DNA of 50,814 bases. Origin: Clostridia bacterium. Lineage in GTDB: Bacteria; Bacillota; Clostridia; Christensenellales; Aristaeellaceae. The notes beneath the pieces are model-generated. The model saw only the letters and a program-made list of their open reading frames with translations. It was not told the DNA's origin and did not search any database. A program made the translations under genes and the position numbers. Position 1 is the first letter of the stretch; each line of letters begins with the position of its first letter. The stretch is taken from positions 1 to 50,814 of the forward strand of contig JAFUFC010000124.1 in assembly GCA_017470095.1 (NCBI GenBank). Reading direction: 5' to 3'. Shown piece after piece: positions 25,171 through 34,130 of this stretch.

Positions 25171-26475
25171 TCAAACGATGCTCAGCAGTAGGAAAATGCC
25201 AAACAGCACCAGCACCGCGGCAATCAAAATCAGCCCGGCGATCGCGCCTTTTTTGCACATTTTCTGGTTGCGGAAATGATGGAAATGCTTGAAGATCGCC
25301 GCGGCGATCAGGCCCAGGATGGGCAGGAAGAAGGACAGGATCGTGTACCATATGCTGCCCGTATCGTGCACAGGGGTCTGAAGGAATTCATCCTCCGCTT
25401 CTTCCTGCGCCTGCTCCTGGGGCGCCTCCTCGTTTTCGTCCAGCAAAGTGATGGATTTGAGGGGCACGTTCTTTTCCCGCAGGGCCTTGTACTCCTCGAT
25501 CTCCTTGGAATTGCCAAACACATAATGGCCATGGCCGATATCGGTCAGCTTGGGCTCCTCCTGGCTGTAATCATGCACAGAGGGGTCGTAAGTGAACAGC
25601 GCCTTGTGCTTTTCCAGCTTGGGATCGGGAATGGGAATGGCAGAAATCAGGGACCGGGTGTAGGGATGGAGCGGGAAATTGAACAGTTCATCGGTGGTGG
25701 CCACTTCCACAATATCGCCCTTATAGATAACGGCGATGCGGTCGGAAATGAACCGGACGATGGACAGATCGTGGGCAATGAACAGGTAGGTCACGTTCCG
25801 CTCCCGCTGGAACTTTTTGAGCAGGTTCAGCACCTGGGCGCGAATCGACACGTCCAGGGCGGAGATGGGCTCGTCGGCAATGACCAATTCCGGCTCCATA
25901 ACCATGGCCCGGGCCAAACCAATGCGCTGGCGCTGGCCGCCGGAAAATTCATGGGGATAGCGGGTCAAATGCTCGGGAAGCAGGCCCACTTCATTGATCA
26001 TGGTTTCCACCTTTTGGACGCGCTCGGCCTCGCTGTTAAACAGGTGGAAGTTGTACAGGCCTTCGGAGATGATGTAGTCCACCGTAGCGCGCTCGTTCAG
26101 GGAGGCGGCGGGATCCTGGAACACCATCTGCACGTTGCGGATCACTTCCCGATCCAAAGACCGAGGAATTTTTCCGGAAATGCGCACGCCTTTATACTGG
26201 ATTTCACCCGCCGCGCAGGGATTGACCCGAATTACGGCCCGGCCGATGGTGGTTTTGCCGGAGCCGCTCTCGCCTACCAGGGAGAAGGTTTCGCCCTTGA
26301 AAATATCGAAGGACGCGTTTTTCACAGCACGGACGGCGTTATCGTCCTTGCCGAAGGTGATATCCACATTTTTCAGGGACAGGAGGATTTCGCGGCCATC
26401 CTCGTTAACCGGCCCTTTTTCCGGCAGATGCGCCGCGCTGGCGCTCCGCTTGGCCTCTTTCGCGTTATCAGGCAC
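25171..26475 (-). CDS. oppF: Peptide ABC transporter ATPase OppF with C-terminal membrane extension
   Basis: The 434-residue protein begins at GTG (26475), supported by GAGGAGGAG upstream. Residues 25-330 are an OppF-type ATPase: Walker [10 protein letters not shown]-loop [10 protein letters not shown], signature FSGGQRQR, Walker [13 protein letters not shown], then the oligopeptide C-terminal region. After an acidic linker ([18 protein letters not shown]) come about 65 extra residues with two hydrophobic helices ([17 protein letters not shown] and [18 protein letters not shown]) joined by a basic loop. OppF proteins normally end near residue 320. The extension looks like the small 2-TM modules seen in DUF4190-type proteins and may tether the ATPase to the membrane; that is inference. 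Confidence 0.88.
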   Translation of the reverse strand: MPDNAKEAKRSASAAHLPEKGPVNEDGREILLSLKNVDITFGKDDNAVRAVKNASFDIFKGETFSLVGESGSGKTTIGRAVIRVNPCAAGEIQYKGVRISGKIPRSLDREVIRNVQMVFQDPAASLNERATVDYIISEGLYNFHLFNSEAERVQKVETMINEVGLLPEHLTRYPHEFSGGQRQRIGLARAMVMEPELVIADEPISALDVSIRAQVLNLLKKFQRERNVTYLFIAHDLSIVRFISDRIAVIYKGDIVEVATTDELFNFPLHPYTRSLISAIPIPDPKLEKHKALFTYDPSVHDYSQEEPKLTDIGHGHYVFGNSKEIEEYKALREKNVPLKSITLLDENEEAPQEQAQEEAEDEFLQTPVHDTGSIWYTILSFFLPILGLIAAAIFKHFHHFRNQKMCKKGAIAGLILIAAVLVLFGIFLLLSIV

Positions 26476-26493
26476 TTTGCTGTCTCCTCCTCG

Positions 26494-28242
26494 TTAAATA
26501 TTGAATGCTTCCAGCAGTTTTTCGTGGATGTTTTCGATGATCTCGGGCTTCTTCACCTTGGGGGAGCGGGGGTCCTCCAGCCAGGTCTTGGCGTAGTGGG
26601 TATCCGTCACCCGGAACATGGGCGGCTCCTTCAAGGTGTCGATCTTCATGCAGTAGGGATTCCGGGGGGCGAAGGGATCGCCCACGATCTTGTTGTACAA
26701 AGATGGCGGCGTGCCCGTGATGGAGTACAGGGGCTTATCCTTCTGCGCCAGCTGGGGCAGGGAGGACAAAAGCGCCCAGGTGTAGGGATGGCGGGGATCG
26801 TAGAACACTTCCTCCACCTGCCCCACTTCCACAATCTGTCCGGCATACATGACGGCCACCCGGTCAGCCACGTTGGCCACCACGCCCAAGTCGTGGGTGA
26901 TGAACACGATGGTGTAATCAAACTCCCGCTGCAAATCCTTAAGCAGTTTCAGGATCTGGGCCTGGATGGTCACGTCCAAAGCGGTAGTGGGCTCGTCGCA
27001 GATCAAAATCTTGGGCTGGCAGGACAGGGCGATGGCAATGACGATGCGCTGCCGCATGCCGCCGGAATACTGGAAGGGGTAATCGTCGAACCGCTTTTCC
27101 GCATTGGGAATGCCCACCTTCTTCATCAGGATCACGGCGCGCTCCCGTGCCTCCACCTCGGAGCAGTGCTGATGCTTGATGATGATGGAGGTGATCTGCT
27201 TGCCGATGGTGATGATGGGGTTCAGGCTCGTCATGGGGTCCTGGAACACGGTGGCAATGCGGCGGCCGCGGATCTGCGTCCAGTCTCCATTGTCCCGGAT
27301 CTTGGCCAGGTTCACGGCGCACACGCCATGGAGCTTTTCGTTGCTTTCGTCCAGCAGCTTCACCCGGAAGGTGACCGGGTCAAAGGCGTTGTTCAGGGCG
27401 GTATCGTCGCTCAAGTCAATGCCTTTGGTCATGGCCTTTTTCATTTCTTCCTGCAATTGGCGCAGAGCGCGCACCCGCTTGGTAGCCCGATAGCGGCCCA
27501 CAGACAGGTACATTTCCCGGGCAACCCGGGCGCACTGCTTTTCCGTTTCAGGAGAAACAGACTGGGCAATATCCTTTTCATACTGGGCCTTCAGCACCGC
27601 CATACGCTGATTCCAGTCGTTCTGCCAGGCGGTATCCGCCTGGGCAGCGGCCTTCAGTTCCTTCACCCGGGCGGCCCGGGCGGCCTGACGCTCCTTCACC
27701 TTGGCGTCCAGGGCGGAAATTTCCGCCGCCGCAGCCTTAATCTTATCCTTTTCTTTGGAGGTATCGAAGGTCTGCTTCAGGTTGAACAGTTCGGTGCGCT
27801 TGAACACCAGATCGCCGATTTCGGTGTCCCACTTGTCCGCTTCTTCCTCGGACATGGTGGTACGGCTCCGCTTTTCGGCCTGGAGCGCCTCCATCTGATG
27901 GTAGACGTCTGCACCTTTGAGCAAGCGCGCGTTCTGGATCAGCTTTTCCTGGGCCCGGCGAATGGACGCCCGGGCGCCGTTATCCAGCATGACGGTGGTA
28001 TCGGCCAGTTCATCGTCGGTGAAGAAAATATCGCCCTGATCGATGAAGCCGTTGCCATCCAGCATACCGGCAAAGGTTTTCGTGAATACGGATTTACCAG
28101 AGCCGGATTCGCCCACGATGGCGATGGACTCGTTTTCGTAAATATCCAGGGAAATATCCCGGATGGCCGTCAGGATGCGGCCGCGCACCCGGAATTTGAC
28201 CACCAGGTCCTGCACGCTCAGCAATACTTTTTTCTCTTCCAT
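26494..28242 (-). CDS. oppD: Peptide ABC transporter ATPase OppD with large helical insertion
   Basis: The 582-residue protein is an OppD-type ATPase interrupted by a long insertion. Walker A GESGSGKS is at residues 44-51. In the other OppD of this window the Q-loop follows about 50 residues later; here [11 protein letters not shown] comes about 285 residues later. The extra block (about residues 75-318) is highly charged and helical, for example [20 protein letters not shown] and [19 protein letters not shown], and looks coiled-coil. After it the core resumes normally ([22 protein letters not shown]). The reading frame is intact throughout, so this is not an assembly scar. The start ATG has AGAGGTG upstream. 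It lies between oppC and oppF in the operon. Confidence 0.9.
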   Translation of the reverse strand: MEEKKVLLSVQDLVVKFRVRGRILTAIRDISLDIYENESIAIVGESGSGKSVFTKTFAGMLDGNGFIDQGDIFFTDDELADTTVMLDNGARASIRRAQEKLIQNARLLKGADVYHQMEALQAEKRSRTTMSEEEADKWDTEIGDLVFKRTELFNLKQTFDTSKEKDKIKAAAAEISALDAKVKERQAARAARVKELKAAAQADTAWQNDWNQRMAVLKAQYEKDIAQSVSPETEKQCARVAREMYLSVGRYRATKRVRALRQLQEEMKKAMTKGIDLSDDTALNNAFDPVTFRVKLLDESNEKLHGVCAVNLAKIRDNGDWTQIRGRRIATVFQDPMTSLNPIITIGKQITSIIIKHQHCSEVEARERAVILMKKVGIPNAEKRFDDYPFQYSGGMRQRIVIAIALSCQPKILICDEPTTALDVTIQAQILKLLKDLQREFDYTIVFITHDLGVVANVADRVAVMYAGQIVEVGQVEEVFYDPRHPYTWALLSSLPQLAQKDKPLYSITGTPPSLYNKIVGDPFAPRNPYCMKIDTLKEPPMFRVTDTHYAKTWLEDPRSPKVKKPEIIENIHEKLLEAFNI

Positions 28243-28252
28243 GCCGCACCTC

Positions 28253-29242
28253 TTACATATGTGTCCGGGGGTCGGACGCGTCGCCCAGGTTCTGACCCAC
28301 CACATACAGCACCACGGTGATAATGGAGGCCACAGCCACCGGGGACCAGAACTCAAACTGCCAGCCGGGCGTGAGCATGGCGTTTTCCGCCTGATAGATC
28401 AGCCGGCCCAGGGACATATCCGACATGCCCATGCCGATATAGGAAAGGAACACTTCATAAGAAATATAAGAAGGAATTTCCGTGGCCATCAGCGTCACGA
28501 TGACGGAGGTCATGAAGGGCAGGATGTTCTTCATGGCGATACGCAGGATGGGCGTGCCCAGGCAGCGGGAAGCCAGATTGTACTCCCTGTCGCGGATGAT
28601 GATAACTTGGGTGCGGATGAAGTAGGCAATGCCCAGCCACCCGGTGATCGTCAGGGCGAACACCATGGTCCAGAACCCGGCGGAGAAAATGAGCACCAGC
28701 ACGGAAATGAACAGGATGTAGGGCACATTGCCGATGATGTTGTACACCTCGGTCATGAAAATATCGAATTTCTTGGAAAAGCCCCACACCGAGCCCACCA
28801 GGATGCCCACCGTCATGTTGATGGCCGCGCAGATAAAAGCCATGGTGATGGAAATGCGGCTGCCAAACCATACGGCGTCAAAGGTGGATTGTCCAGACGC
28901 GCCGGAGCCCAAAATCCAGTGGATACTGTGGCCCAATTTATTCAAGGCCGCGCCAGGAAGCAAATGCTTGGCGGAAGAATCCATCAGGTTCTGGAAAGGA
29001 TCATAATCCACCATGAGGGGATAAATGTAGGTGAAAGCCAAAATGATGGCAAACAACGTGAGAATCACAATGTTGATCCGCTTGCGGAAGAACACCCGAA
29101 ACACGCTTTTCCAGTAGGAATACCGGGGCGCGGTGATTTTTTCGGATTCAAGATCGTTATGGTCCACATGAGCGAAGAGCTCGGCCTCGGACATGCTCAG
29201 GTCCGACAAATCAACCAGTTCGTTATAATTATTGACTTTCAT
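28253..29242 (-). CDS. oppC: Peptide ABC transporter permease, OppC-like (system 2)
   Basis: The 329-residue permease has an N-terminal cytoplasmic tail, the first helix NIVILTLFAIILAFTYIYPL, a loop with the HWILGSGASGQSTFDAVWFG segment and five further membrane helices. The coupling motif is REYNLASRCLGTPILRIAMK. The loop motif GSGASGQSTF differs from the FGTDxxGRD found in system 1 and in most OppC proteins and is closer to the AmiD type. It starts six bases after the oppB stop and is followed within 10 bases by oppD. Confidence 0.9.
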   Translation of the reverse strand: MKVNNYNELVDLSDLSMSEAELFAHVDHNDLESEKITAPRYSYWKSVFRVFFRKRINIVILTLFAIILAFTYIYPLMVDYDPFQNLMDSSAKHLLPGAALNKLGHSIHWILGSGASGQSTFDAVWFGSRISITMAFICAAINMTVGILVGSVWGFSKKFDIFMTEVYNIIGNVPYILFISVLVLIFSAGFWTMVFALTITGWLGIAYFIRTQVIIIRDREYNLASRCLGTPILRIAMKNILPFMTSVIVTLMATEIPSYISYEVFLSYIGMGMSDMSLGRLIYQAENAMLTPGWQFEFWSPVAVASIITVVLYVVGQNLGDASDPRTHM

Positions 29243-29248
29243 GCCCGA

Positions 29249-30817
29249 TCACCGCCCTTTCTCCGTGAAGGAAATTCTGGGGTCAACCAGCGACATCAGC
29301 ACGTCGCCCAGGATGATGGAAACCACCGACAGCAGCGCGTAGAACAAGGTCACGCCCACGATGACGCCGTTGTCATAAGTATTGATGGCCTTCGTGAGCA
29401 AATTACCTGCGCCAGGCACCACATACACACGCTCGGTGATGATGGCGCCAACCAGGCTGCCCAGCACGCTGGCCGGAATGCCGTGCACCAGGGGGATGAC
29501 GGCGTTCTTCAAAATATGCTTGGAGAAGATTTCCCGCTCGGTCAAACCGCCGCTGCGGGCGAACTTCACGTAATCCGCGTTCATTTGGTCGATCATGTAG
29601 CGGCGCAGCCACTTCATCAGGTTGGCAACCGACGGCAGCGCCAGGGAAATGATCGGCAGCGCATACATGCGCCAGTCAACAGAATCCATATTGAAAGTGG
29701 TCGGCAAGCCCATGCTGTAACCAATGGCTTTAAACAGGAAAATGTACGCCAGAGAAGGAACAGCGATGATGAATACGATGTAGACCGTGCCGATCTTATC
29801 AATGGTCTTATCCTTCTTGCGCGCCATCACGATGCCCAGCGGCACGCCAATCAAATAGGCAAGGAACACAGCGATAATGCCAATCACGAAGGAGTAGCCC
29901 ACTTTGCTTAATCCGCTCTTGATGGTCACCACGCTGGTGTAATCGTCGGTGAAGCGATCCCGGTTCACCAGGCTGGCATCCCGAGAGCCGGCCGAATACG
30001 TAGCGCTATGCAAGTCATCGGCGCTGTTCTCCGTCAGACCGGTGGGATAAGTGAGAACACGGGTCACATAAGAGCCTTGCGGTGCGTTCATACTCTGGAA
30101 CACATCCACGCCCGAATTGACCGTATAGGATTTGCCCAGATTAATGGTCACCAGATTTTGGTGAACGAAGGGGAAATGATGATCGGTGTACAGCAGATAC
30201 TTATGCAGTGTGCCGTTGCCGATAATGGCTGGGGCAAACGTGTCCCCGCCATAGACAGGATCATGCAGGGTAAAGGTCAGCCCTCTTTGGCCAACATCCT
30301 CCTGCACATAATGGATATTGTCCACGCTGACCAGGCTGGTCAGGTAATTCCACAGCCGGCCCATCAGGGGCTTATCCTTATAGGCGAACAATTGCTGCTG
30401 GCCGCCGGGCGCCACCTTTTTCTTGGACAGCTTGGCATCCAAGCGGGTGACGGCGTAGCCCTGCCCTTCGTAATAAGCGGTAAAGCGGGCGACGTATTCC
30501 GCCACTTCCTCCGAATCATTCGACGCCTTTTGGCCAAACGCGGATAATTCAGCGGCTCTTTCCGCCGTCAATTCGCCGGAAGCCACCAGCGTTTGCAGCC
30601 ATTCCGCGTAAGGAACGTAATCGATGTAGCCGAAGTCTTCCCACTTGCGGTACTGATACACCGTTTTCTGGTTGTTGCCCAATTGCACATATACTGGATC
30701 TTGGGCGAAAATCAGCTGCCGATCCAGGCAGGAATATATCAGCACCATCACGATGGCGACCACGATGATCACCGATACGAGGCCGTGCAGAATGCGCCGG
30801 AGCAAATATTTCGTCAT
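29249..30817 (-). CDS. oppB: Peptide ABC transporter permease, AmiC/OppB type with large external loop
   Basis: The 522-residue permease has a first helix (ILHGLVSVIIVVAIVMVLIY) and then about 280 residues outside the membrane before the remaining five helices (VGYSFVIGIIAVFLAYLIGV onward). The coupling loop is DYVKFARSGGLTEREIFSKH. The extra domain is also known from streptococcal AmiC (about 500 residues), so this marks the system as Ami-type. The external domain probably contacts the binding protein. The ribosome site is weak (GAGAGTG), and a 149 bp gap with a hairpin separates it from oppA, suggesting lower expression than the binding protein. Confidence 0.9.
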   Translation of the reverse strand: MTKYLLRRILHGLVSVIIVVAIVMVLIYSCLDRQLIFAQDPVYVQLGNNQKTVYQYRKWEDFGYIDYVPYAEWLQTLVASGELTAERAAELSAFGQKASNDSEEVAEYVARFTAYYEGQGYAVTRLDAKLSKKKVAPGGQQQLFAYKDKPLMGRLWNYLTSLVSVDNIHYVQEDVGQRGLTFTLHDPVYGGDTFAPAIIGNGTLHKYLLYTDHHFPFVHQNLVTINLGKSYTVNSGVDVFQSMNAPQGSYVTRVLTYPTGLTENSADDLHSATYSAGSRDASLVNRDRFTDDYTSVVTIKSGLSKVGYSFVIGIIAVFLAYLIGVPLGIVMARKKDKTIDKIGTVYIVFIIAVPSLAYIFLFKAIGYSMGLPTTFNMDSVDWRMYALPIISLALPSVANLMKWLRRYMIDQMNADYVKFARSGGLTEREIFSKHILKNAVIPLVHGIPASVLGSLVGAIITERVYVVPGAGNLLTKAINTYDNGVIVGVTLFYALLSVVSIILGDVLMSLVDPRISFTEKGR

Positions 30818-30886
30818 ACAATCACTCTCATTTATTGATCTTTTCCGCCATCACGCGTCAAGCAGGATAATGGGGGATTTTCCAGA

Positions 30887-30937
30887 TTGACAGCGGCGAA
30901 GGGGATGACGGAAACCGTCATCCCCCGCCATTGTCAA
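30887..30937 (-). other. Long hairpin between oppA and oppB (system 2)
   Basis: GGGGATGACGG (30901-30911) pairs perfectly with CCGTCATCCCC (30915-30925) around AAA. Outer complementarity (TTGACA at 30887-30892, TGTCAA at 30932-30937) extends the stem. No T-tract follows on either strand, so it is more likely an mRNA 3'-end stabiliser or partial block than a full terminator. Confidence 0.6.
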
Positions 30938-30966
30938 ACTATATAGGCGAAGCCTGATTTTATGAA

Positions 30967-33105
30967 TCAGAACACACCCAGAGCCTTCACCATGTAGCCA
31001 GCATAATCGGGCAGCATGGTATCCAGGTAAGTCTGCGGATCGCCGTAGTCGGGGCCCCAACCAGACAGGTCGCACAGGTCAAAGTTGGCCTCGTGGCCCA
31101 GGTTGTAGTAGTAGCCCGCATAGTACCAATCGGCGCTGGTGGGGCAATCCACCTTGTTCACCACGATGCAGCCATCGGTGGCGGCAGCCACGGACTGCTT
31201 CAGCGCTTCTTCACGGTTGTTGTAGATTTCGCTGCCGGTGAAGGTGGGCACGTCGATGTAGATGGGCTTGTCAGCGCTGATTTCAACGCCTTCAGCAGCC
31301 AGTTCTTCGATGGCCTTGGCCAGGTAAGCCTTAGCGTTTTCAACGTTGTACCAGCCGTCGAAGCCGGAGCTCATCTGGGTGTCAGCGTCCCACACCTTGG
31401 CGGTCACGTCGTCAGCATCCAGCTGGGCCTGCATGATTTCGCCATAGTAGGTGCCAGCGGGGAAGGTGGTGGCAGTGCCGTTGATGTCGATGGTCACGTC
31501 TTCTTCCAGGGAGACGAAGTTGCCGGGCACGTAGGAGTTGATCAGAGCAGCGTACTTCAGGTCTTCGCCCACGGTCTGAGCTTCATAAGCGCCGCGGTCC
31601 AGGCTCATCAGCAGGGCACGACGGAAGTTGATGTTGCTCATGGCGGCGTTGGTGCGAGCGGCGTCTTCCACAGTCTGGGCAGACACGGCCTTGGTGGCGT
31701 CATTGAAGTTGGAGAACGCATGACGGTTCACGTTGAAGAAGCCCATGAAGGAGGTAGCGTCGGTCTGGGAGACGTAGCTGTGCTTGTCGAACAGGCCGTC
31801 CACCTTGCTCTGCTCCAGGCTGGAAGCGGTCAGGCCGCAGCCAGAGAGGATGCCAGCTTTGAAGTCGTTGTAGGCCTTCAGAGCGTCGGTGCCATCATTG
31901 AAGTACCAGTTCACGGTGTGGATGTTGATGTGTTCCTTGTTCCAGTAGTTTTCATTGGCCTGGAACACGATGGTGTTTTCCTTGGTGGCGTTGGTCACCA
32001 GGTAGGGACCATTGTAGGCAATGTGGTCGGGATCCTTGCCGTAGAGGTAGGTTTCCGCTTCAGCGTTGTAATCAGCGCCGAACTGGCCGCCCTGGGAGGT
32101 GTAATAGTCACGGCTCAGGGGAGCGAACACGCCGTAGCCCAGCATGGTGGTGAAGAAGGGGCAGGGAGCAGCCAGGGTGTACTGCAGGGTCAGGTCGTCC
32201 AGCGCCTTCACGCCCACGTCTTCAAAGCTGCCGTTAGCGTTCATGTAAGCATCAGCGCCAGCGATGTTGCAGCCTTCGGGGCCAACCAGGTATTCCAGGC
32301 CTTCGGCGGCGTCCATCATGTGCTGCATACCGGCAACCCAGTCGTCAGCCTTCACGTCGGCCACTTTACGGCCCTGGCTGTCCACCCACACAGCGCCTTC
32401 GCGGATGGTGAAGGTGTAGGTCAGGCCATCGTCGCTCACAGTGTAGCCGGTGGCCAGAGCGGGCTGCTGAATGTTTTCTTCGTCATATTCGTAGAGGCCG
32501 TCATAAGTGTTGATGATGGCACGGGAGTCGGCCTGCTTGGAAGTAGCCAGCACGTCCCAGGTGTTGGGGTCGCTGCTGTAAGCATAGTTGTAAACGTCGG
32601 TCAGTTCATAGCCCTTGTCAGCCAGGTAAGCCTTGGCCTTGGCGTCATATTCGCCGGTGCCATGCACTTCGTTCCACAGGGCGCGCAGAGCTTCCACGTC
32701 TTCGGTGGTCAGGATGGCGTCCTTGACGACGATGAGCTGATGCACGCGGTCAGAGTCGTTGCCCCACAGAGTGGTGTTGCCGGACCGGGGCGCAACGCGG
32801 GTGATGGCATAGTTGCCGCCGCGGCTTTCGATGGGGATCATCACGGCGGAGCCCAGGATCTTTGCTTCAGCAACGGCCATCAGCGCATAGCGCTCAGACA
32901 CGTTTTCAGCTTCCTTGGCAGCCAGATAGCTGGTGTAGAAGTCGCCCAGCACGGCATTGTAAACTTCGGTGGAAGCCGCTTCATAAGCTTCGGTATCCAC
33001 TTCAGTCTGCGCGTCGGCAGCCAGCTGCACGCTTTCGCCCAGCGCTACGCTGCACAGCATGCACAGCGCCAGCACCAGAGACAGAATCTTGGAAAATTTC
33101 TTCAT
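30967..33105 (-). CDS. oppA: Peptide ABC transporter substrate-binding protein, Ami/OppA type (system 2)
   Basis: The 712-residue protein starts at the ATG after GGAAGG; an in-frame start seven codons earlier overlaps that site. Residues 1-23 are a signal peptide (FSKILSLVLALCMLCSVALG, then ES). The cysteines inside it do not fit a lipobox because the preceding residue is leucine. The mature part is SBP_bac_5 type, with LATSKQADSRAIINTYDGLY, TYTFTIREGAVWVDSQGRKV and FDLCDLSGWGPDYGDPQTYL. It is the first gene of an operon that probably extends through oppB, C, D, F, the ApbE-like gene, tldD and pmbA. It delivers oligopeptides to the AmiC-type permease. Confidence 0.92.
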   Translation of the reverse strand: MKKFSKILSLVLALCMLCSVALGESVQLAADAQTEVDTEAYEAASTEVYNAVLGDFYTSYLAAKEAENVSERYALMAVAEAKILGSAVMIPIESRGGNYAITRVAPRSGNTTLWGNDSDRVHQLIVVKDAILTTEDVEALRALWNEVHGTGEYDAKAKAYLADKGYELTDVYNYAYSSDPNTWDVLATSKQADSRAIINTYDGLYEYDEENIQQPALATGYTVSDDGLTYTFTIREGAVWVDSQGRKVADVKADDWVAGMQHMMDAAEGLEYLVGPEGCNIAGADAYMNANGSFEDVGVKALDDLTLQYTLAAPCPFFTTMLGYGVFAPLSRDYYTSQGGQFGADYNAEAETYLYGKDPDHIAYNGPYLVTNATKENTIVFQANENYWNKEHINIHTVNWYFNDGTDALKAYNDFKAGILSGCGLTASSLEQSKVDGLFDKHSYVSQTDATSFMGFFNVNRHAFSNFNDATKAVSAQTVEDAARTNAAMSNINFRRALLMSLDRGAYEAQTVGEDLKYAALINSYVPGNFVSLEEDVTIDINGTATTFPAGTYYGEIMQAQLDADDVTAKVWDADTQMSSGFDGWYNVENAKAYLAKAIEELAAEGVEISADKPIYIDVPTFTGSEIYNNREEALKQSVAAATDGCIVVNKVDCPTSADWYYAGYYYNLGHEANFDLCDLSGWGPDYGDPQTYLDTMLPDYAGYMVKALGVF

Positions 33106-33241
33106 TGAATTTTCCTTCCTTTCCAAAAATTTTTATTTCACCGCGTTTAGCCGCGGAAAATAAACCCGCTCCCTGCCGCCGCGCGTCTTCCTTCGCGTGG
33201 GATGAACCATCCCCCTCCGTCGAAAAACTTCACGGCTTTAG

Positions 33242-33297
33242 TGTGTTACAGTAATTTGCAACACATCTATTATACAAAACTAAATCCGAAAAATCAA
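33242..33297 (-). promoter_or_regulatory. Promoter of the oppA-F/tldD/pmbA operon with inverted repeat at +1
   Basis: On the minus strand TTGATT (33292-33297) and TATAAT (33269-33274) are separated by 17 bp. A-rich DNA (about 33300-33370) lies upstream like an UP element. TGTGTT (33260-33265 on the minus strand) and AACACA (33242-33247) form an inverted repeat at the expected start of the mRNA. The remaining leader to the oppA start, about 130 bases, shows no riboswitch that I recognise. Confidence 0.8.
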
Positions 33298-33407
33298 TAG
33301 GATTCAGTAGATTCCATTGTGCTGATTCGGTTTTTTTCGTCCGTTTTTTCCGCTTTTTGCCTTTTTCATCCCGTTTCTTTCCTTCAGGGCGGGAGCCAGC
33401 CGTTCTG

Positions 33408-33456
33408 TTGCATAATGGCAGGAAGTATGATAAAATATAGGCTGTGTTTATCACAG
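33408..33456 (+). promoter_or_regulatory. Promoter of the FAD-synthetase-like gene with hairpin at +1
   Basis: TTGCAT (33408-33413) and TAAAAT (33431-33436) are separated by 17 bp. The inverted repeat CTGTG-TTTAT-CACAG (33442-33456) sits directly at the expected start site. The start codon is 30 bases further on. Confidence 0.65.
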
Positions 33457-33485
33457 AATTGGAAAGTTGAAGGAGATAGCGGCCC

Positions 33486-34043
33486 ATGGGACAGCAGTGC
33501 GCGCCCTCGGTGGTCTGCCTGGGTTTTTTTGACGGAGTGCACAAAGGGCACCTGGCCCTGATCGAAGCAGCAAAAAAAGCGGCAAAGGAAGAAAACCTGC
33601 GCGTATGCGTACACACCTTCGATCACGCGCCGGGCAGCAAGGGGATTGAATTAACCACGCTGGCCCAGCGGGAGCGGTTGCTCCGTTCCGCGGGGGTAGA
33701 CGAGGTGGCCGTCAGCGCGTTCGACGACGATATGCGCCACATGAGCGGGGATGATTTTTTTCGGCAAATCGTATTAAACAGGCTGAACGCCCGTCACGTG
33801 GTCTGCGGGGACGATCACCGATTCGGCTACAAAGGCGCCTGGGGGATTGAAGCGTTGCGGCAAATGTGCAGCCAAGCGGGAATTGGCTTAACGGTGGTGC
33901 CGGCGGTAACGCTGCCGGACGGCACGCGCATCTCTTCCACCGCCATTCGCCACGCCATCGAGACGGGCAATTGGCCCTTGGCGGAGCAAATGCTGGGGCG
34001 AAGCATCCCCGAAGAAGAAAAAAATCCTTTCCATAATAAATAA
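33486..34043 (+). CDS. FAD synthetase domain protein (RibF N-terminal half only)
   Basis: The 185-residue protein matches the adenylyltransferase half of RibF: LGFFDGVHKGHLALIEAAK at residues 12-30, the central GDDFFRQIVLNRLNARHVVC with DHRFGYKG, and ISSTAIRHAIETGNW near residue 155. The C-terminal riboflavin kinase domain of bifunctional RibF (total about 310 residues) is missing. The frame ends cleanly at a stop and nothing resembling the kinase follows before frr. It may convert FMN to FAD with kinase supplied elsewhere, or act on another nucleotide substrate. AAGGAG lies before the start. The gene has its own promoter and precedes the frr operon. Confidence 0.8.
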   Translation: MGQQCAPSVVCLGFFDGVHKGHLALIEAAKKAAKEENLRVCVHTFDHAPGSKGIELTTLAQRERLLRSAGVDEVAVSAFDDDMRHMSGDDFFRQIVLNRLNARHVVCGDDHRFGYKGAWGIEALRQMCSQAGIGLTVVPAVTLPDGTRISSTAIRHAIETGNWPLAEQMLGRSIPEEEKNPFHNK

Positions 34044-34056
34044 GGGTAAATTTCTC

Positions 34057-34085
34057 TTGCGCAATCACCGGAAACAGGGTAAAAT
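34057..34085 (+). promoter_or_regulatory. Promoter of the frr-uppS-cdsA-dxr operon
   Basis: TTGCGC (34057-34062) and TAAAAT (34080-34085) are separated by 17 bp, starting 14 bases after the previous stop. Start of frr lies 45 bases downstream of the -10. Confidence 0.7.
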
Positions 34086-34130
34086 AGCATCAACAATTTC
34101 GATACTGATAACGAAAGGAAGGAATCAAAC

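Noticed and set aside
25276-28320. A 1014-codon open frame on the plus strand opposite oppD and oppF
   Set aside because: It is the antisense shadow of GC-rich coding DNA: the product is extremely rich in His, Gly and Gln, has no recognisable domain, and lies opposite genes with clear motifs and ribosome sites.
33106-33260. Leader of the second oppA as a riboswitch or T-box
   Set aside because: There is no T-box consensus, no terminator/antiterminator pair and no match to a riboswitch core that I know; only a short 5' hairpin is visible.
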